NCBI RefSeq assembly: GCF_001625215.2
Contig: NC_030381.2
Location: 54,113,214 to 54,177,213, forward strand
Length of the DNA stretch: 64,000 bases
Reading direction: 5' to 3'
From: Daucus carota subsp. sativus
Taxonomy: Eukaryota > Streptophyta > Magnoliopsida > Apiales > Apiaceae
Both the position numbers and the translations under genes were made by a program. The notes under the pieces were generated by a model. That model made no database searches. It saw only the letters and a program-made list of their open reading frames with translations, and had not been told where the DNA came from. Positions 59,139 to 64,000 of the stretch are shown here, in pieces; position 1 is the stretch's first letter, and each line of letters begins with the position of its first letter.

Positions 59139-60008
59139 GTATTCACTTTTATCCGGCTGAAACAATTGAGAAAAATACTGTCTCAGAGATTTATTATGTG
59201 AATTGGAATCCATAAACATTGTTATTACTTCTTCTGCTCAGGCACTACCGGTCTTGGTGGTGGTCAAGGATATCTGACACCATCATAGAGGCAGCTGCAT
59301 GGCATTGATCTTTCTGGTAAGTATCTCAGTTAACCATCTACGAAAAGTTGATGTTTATATTCTTTACTTGGAGTTGAAATTTTGTTAAAATTAGGCCCCA
59401 ACCCACATGTTTTAATTAAGATATCTTGGAAGGTTTTATTGGAGCATTGTTAGAACTATAGTTTCTGCATTTATTAAATTTTATTTACATATGATATTAA
59501 TATATAAATTGGAAAAGACTGACCTCCACTTCTCTATAAATATGAATTTCTACTATTTTTTCGTTGAGTTTCTTTCGCTTCTGTTATTTGCCTAGAGTGT
59601 AGTTTCAGCCCATTGCGGAACCTAATAAGCTGTAAAATATAACTCGGTCATATGATCAGTAGTTTAGCACAAGCTGATTCTGCGGACACCTCTGACTCCT
59701 CATATGATGCTCCAAACGTGGTATACATTATAAGATTTAAGGTTTTGTGGTTTTATGACATTAAATTTTGAGTTGTGATTTAAGGTTTTGTGGTTTTATG
59801 TAACTGATGTAATATGTACCGAGGAGCTACTTATGATGTAAACTATATGAAAATTTTAACTTTTGTTGCAGGTCAACTTGATTATACAAAAGTTTTTTAT
59901 GTAGTAAACTTGCAATAATCATAGTGGTAACCAAAAGAAAAATAGATAGGCATAACTCAAAAATTTGTGACAGATATCAGGCAAATAAAATCTATTTATT
60001 GTACTTAC

Positions 60009-60520
60009 CCGAAAAAAGACTTGATGCCCATTCATCAACAATCGCCTGCAAATTAAACACCAATAACTTGATTGCTGTAATCAGAACTCTTAGTAATAAG
60101 CTGTAGGCTTTATGATAGAAATTAAGCATTTTACTCTTTTTTCGCTTCTTCAAGTACACATCGCAACATTACCTGCAGATCAATATTAATTTTTCCAATT
60201 CTTCTAATGAGTCCTGCAAGATAACGCAAGACCAATAGTCCAATATATCTACTGATATAGCAGCTTGAACTCCTGGCCTTTGCACTTTTACTACCACTAA
60301 CTGGCCAGTAGACTGAAGCCTAGCTTGATAGACCTCAGGAAATTTGTTCTATGAGATATAACTGCATGTAAAAATATACCCTGATAAACACAAAGTAGGA
60401 CCAAAAGAACATGACCAATTAAAATACCTGTCCTAAGGATGCTGCTGCAACAGGATCAGGCGAGATCTCAGAGAAGGGCACATTAATTGGCAATCCGAGC
60501 TATTTTTCAATTGTTGATTG
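60009..60520 (-). pseudogene. ABC1-kinase (ABC1K/ADCK-like) gene fragment
   Basis: Three neighbouring exons of the ABC1 atypical kinase family lie here with introns in place. Exon 1 (to 60428): IEK-stop-LGLPINVPFSEISPDPVAAASLGQ, where a TAG stands at a spot that is usually an acid or Gln codon. Exon 2 (60333-60173): VYQARLQSTGQLVVVKVQRP then GVQAAISVDI, after which one base is missing (161 nt) and the frame moves to LLVLRYLAGLIRRIGKINID. Exon 3 (60045-60009): AIVDEWASSLF then an extra T. The AAASLGQVYQA and VAVKVQRPG-like blocks are the family's nucleotide-binding signature. All three GT-AG junctions are preserved, so this is a copied genomic piece, not a processed transcript. The rest of the kinase (N-terminal part, catalytic loop) was not found nearby. 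Confidence 0.85.
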
Positions 60521-62251
60521 TCTTTTGATCAATAATTCTCGGTGATTGTTTAAACTGGATACAAGACACAATTAACGGTGTGGTGCAATTGTTGATATTT
60601 TTTAGTTGCTTATTTTTTCAATATCATTTCCAGCAATTATCATTGTGATTCTATTGTTGAATTTTCTTGATAGTAAACTCAATACCGGGTCTCTCAATTT
60701 ATTGGACCGTCATACCCCGGAAAATACTACAAGTATGTCTAGCCCTGATTCGGAAATCACTGTCGTGGTTCCTGAGCTGGAAAAAATCGGTGTTAGGCGT
60801 CCAGGTAGTTTAAACTTTTCACGTTAGCATTCGCATTAATTATCATAAAATCATCATCTTGCCCTGACTATTTGCTGTTTTTTCTTTTGTAGCCTGGCTT
60901 TCCGTCAATTTGTGAGTGGCTAAGAAGAATGACAGGGCACTTACTGATGGTGGGTATGATCAATGAGGGGCCCCTTGATCAGCAAAAGCTCAAGCGTCTG
61001 ATCAAGCCTATTGATGGAAGGTGAGATCGTATTGGTTGCTATTGAGAAGCTTAATAAGGACGGATTTCAGGTTTGTCTTGCACAATTGCACTTCATATCT
61101 TTGTTACTGTTAAATTATTTTACTTTTGATTTTCATATCGGTGACCATAACTTATACCAAGTTTGAAAATAGTAGTTTAAAATCTGTAAACAGTGGCTAA
61201 AATTTATAACATGAGTTTGAGCTAAATTAAAGTTAAACATAAGGTTCAAATTTTGTAATATAAACTCAAACTGCGCTGACATGTGAGTTTGACCTCCATT
61301 TTGTTTTTATTTTTGTTATAAAAAAAATTCTATGCACCAGCCAAAGCAAATCTAGACATTGTATGATAAACAAGAACTCTCTTTATACAGCTCCTCCAAT
61401 ATATATGAAGTACTGCATCATTACATAAGAACATGTACAAGGAGGAAATTAAAAAACAAAAACTATTTCACATCCCAATGGTTATGAATCAAACTGTTGC
61501 TATTTAGCTGAACATAGTATGTAGTACACATGGCTTTTGCTGTGATTACAGGTCCTTCCGGCTTTTGTTTATATAGGTAGTGTGTTGACGGGACGTGACC
61601 AACAGAGTAATGTGAAAAACACCCACCTTCCTCTTGGTAGCTTGCAAGGTACATACTCTTGCTTTCGTTGTCACGTTGTTTCATATTTATGTAATTATCC
61701 AATTATCTTATTACAATTTTCTTTTTTTATACTTTTGAATTTAACAGGTCGTTTCCTGAGTCCTGAATACCGATGACATACAGGGGTTCGGGCTCTGTCA
61801 TAGAGGTCTTATGTTCAAAAGAAACATAACAAAAGAAAAATTAGACAGTCTTATGTTCTGGGATTTGGGGTTTGAGTTAGCAATCGACAGTGCATATAAA
61901 GTGTTTGATGTGTGTTAATTTTGTTTTATTTTTGTTGCATACTTGAACCGATAATAAGAAATGAGCTAGATAATTAATCCTCAAGTCTTGCATTTGTCAA
62001 TACCCAGGTGGGATTATTTATATTACTCATTATAATGCATGATTGATTTTGTCTTTTTAATTGATTTTAGGAACTTTGGATTCAAGCAGAACTCTTGGCA
62101 ATTTAAGCACAACCTAATTTGATTTTCTGTTGAACTTATTTGCAGAACTCTATACAAGGTTTTAGTTTATAGTTGTAATTTATTTTCTTGAATAATTTTT
62201 ATTTGCAAATTAATGCTTATGGTATTTGTTATACGGTTTGCGTGGCAGCAG

Positions 62252-62459
62252 GATTGGCCTCAACCCAGCAAAGTTATGTCTTGCAATCCACAAGTCGGGG
62301 TGCAGCAACACCGGCTCCGAGACGGTCATGTTGCAGTTCATGAGATGTATGCTTCAAGTGAGAACGTGAATCCAAATACAACATCCAGAATAAAGCTTGC
62401 GTTTGGTACATCATCTCATCTTCAGTGCAAGAAATATGGGAGTCAACACCATGCATCAG
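62252..62459 (+). other. Candidate exon
   Basis: 208 bases between GCAGCAG and GTAATG, open in the frame DWPQPSKVMSCNPQVGVQQH ... KYGSQHHASG. Hydrophilic, no known domain. Joins in phase 0 and leaves in phase 1. Confidence 0.3.
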
Positions 62460-63550
62460 GTAATGCCATTTTCTGATGCTTAGTTTATAATAATGATCCT
62501 TGCCACTGTTTGCACTTTGTTAGTTCAGAAAAACAGAATTTTTTCTTGAACAAGAGAAAATGATATGAGGGATCAATGCCGCATCTACTGTTTGTTGGTT
62601 CAGTCACTATGACCTATGGGCACAATAAGCATTCTGGGCAATAAGGAGGCATGAGAGATCTGCAGTTATTCTATTTCTCTGTAGGAGAACATTTGCACCC
62701 TCATTTGTTGTTTTCAGTAGACTTGATCAAGAAACCCATTTGACTTCTAATTTGCCAATCCACAAGTCAAGTATGTCCTATGTACCGGGATGGCAATTTA
62801 GTTTCATGGAATATAAAAGATCTTTGTAGACATAGTATAAGGGCTGCCACCCCTCAGAGTGCATAAGTTCTCAGAAAGAAGTTTTGTTGTCATTTGTTTC
62901 CTTAAAGATTCAAAGATCTTTAATACATAATATGTATTAGTAGCCACTTGGACCATTCTATAAGGGCCAAACATAAATAAAAATATGATCTTGCCAAGTA
63001 AGCTTAAGCATGAGTATGCATGACATCACTGTGAGACCAAATTATGTTATAGTCTTAACACATTCTAAAATACTACAAGTAATGTCAGGGAAAACTCTTT
63101 TGTTATATAATTATGTTCCCTTTATTTTGTTATTCCTTTTATACTTATAAGATCAAATAATACTTTCAATCCAGGTTCACGTCTGGAAACTCTAACTCTC
63201 GCCGATAATTAATGCCAGATGCCATCGCATCCTACCTAAGCATCAGGTGAAATAAACTTTTGTGATTTCCGGATATTATTTGCTCATTAACTTCTTTAAT
63301 TACCTGATGTTCCCTTAATGCATTTTAATTATTTCCTTTTTTACTTACAACGTAGGTTCCAATATTCCAAATCGAACTCAATCCAATCATCCATGTCATG
63401 GGTTTCAAAAATTAACTCAAGCCTCACGATATGATGCTGCATCATTGTCTAATCATGACGTTTAGTCCAAATTTGTATCTTTATTTTTATACATGTGTAT
63501 TCTGAGTATTGCCTGGTATTGTAGGTTCCCAAAAATGTTCCTGTAATACT

Positions 63551-64000
63551 TTCATGTAGCTCAGAAATGTTCCGGTAGCTTTCATATATTGTATTAAGAT
63601 TGCTATAGAATGTGACTTTTTCTTACTCAATATAGACCTCATCTTCTTGAAAACAGCCTGCTTCTTATTACTTTTGTTATATTGACCGTTACTTTGAGTT
63701 CTGTTATATTGACCATTACTTTAAGTTTTGTGGCTATTACAATTAACAATGTGTTAGTGCTTTGCATATCATGCTTTGCTCATTTGGTCGGCAGGTTTGA
63801 GACTATGATTCTAAATTACAAATTACAAATTACTATTTGGTTATGCTCTCCGTAACTATTCTGGTTTGGTAGATGTTCATTGCCATTATATTAATGTGAA
63901 GCGAGTATTAGACCTGAATTTTAACTCGGACTCTAACTTGGACTGCATGAACATTCGACTCAACTTTGGCCTTGGTGAAGTCTTTCAAAATCTGGCACCT
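63551..64000. other. Window end, nothing recognised
   Basis: AT-rich sequence without a supported gene; a feature may continue past the window. Confidence 0.5.

Larger units (their letters stand above)
58014..63550 (+). other. Region of scattered exon-like fragments, identity unknown
   Basis: Several plus-strand pieces have splice-like borders and open frames but do not assemble into one protein. Examples: 58080-58369 (PITPYEITYEIMLQLPRSIV), 59061-59138, 60660-60804 (DSEITVVVPELEKIGVRRPG then GT), 60896-61070 (GPLDQQKLKRLIKPIDG, then a frame change to EIVLVAIEKLNKDGFQ before GT), 62252-62459. A tandem-like pair at about 58955-59080 and 63416-63545 shares ATGACGTTTA and TTCTGAGTATT and ends its frames alike (NASFSIHDV and AASLSNHDV). 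Stops between pieces argue against a working gene. It may be a decayed gene or an element that has picked up gene fragments. Confidence 0.35.

Noticed and set aside
1-64000. LTR retrotransposons or viral insertions
   Set aside because: No paired LTRs, primer-binding site, gag-pol or viral coding frame could be seen on either strand.

Overview
This window is nuclear DNA of a flowering plant, almost certainly a eudicot. It is strongly AT-rich. It has genes with GT-AG introns, a eukaryotic tRNA-Ser, plant-only families (GLUTAMINE DUMPER, F-box/FBA, DUF1336/EDR2_C, nepenthesin-type aspartic protease) and many plant MITEs (Stowaway, Tourist, hAT, Mutator-like) plus Helitrons. No prokaryotic, organellar or viral block was seen. 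The exact species cannot be fixed from the sequence alone.

Layout. 0-5 kb: tRNA-Ser(UGA), an AT-rich foldback, a broken GLUTAMINE DUMPER gene and an intact single-exon F-box gene (minus). 5-11 kb: a transposon nest, including three hAT elements whose 8-bp target duplications can be read exactly. 11.3-16.1 kb: a minus-strand gene (or decaying gene) built from four tandem ~0.93-kb units, each with three exons of 108, 84 and 90-93 nt; all exons are symmetric phase 1. I recognise no family; this is the best candidate here for something undescribed. 17.7-18.6 kb: an 838-bp non-coding poly(A) retroposon with a 17-bp target duplication. 19.5-33.5 kb: two tandem, intact 19-exon succinate-semialdehyde dehydrogenase genes (minus); the second carries a 923-bp foldback in one intron that is absent from its sister. 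34-40.7 kb: a SINE, MITEs (one nested inside another) and a second retroposon copy. 40.8-49.7 kb: a two-exon gene for a 52-residue membrane protein, an intronless DUF1336 gene (plus) and a two-exon secreted aspartic protease (minus). 50-58 kb: two related non-autonomous Helitrons and MITEs. 58-64 kb: scattered plus-strand exon-like pieces of unknown identity around a minus-strand ABC1-kinase gene fragment with a stop codon and a frameshift.

How the genes relate: the only clear functional unit is the SSADH pair (GABA shunt). The other genes are independent and separated by repeats. A recurring small-scale pattern is worth attention: at least ten places carry a 9-64-base insert, mostly a poly(A) run with a few bases in front, between direct repeats of 9-21 bases. 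Several share the tail forms TGACA(A)n, TGTCA(A)n or GTTTCA(A)n, as expected for extremely 5'-truncated LINE/SINE insertions.
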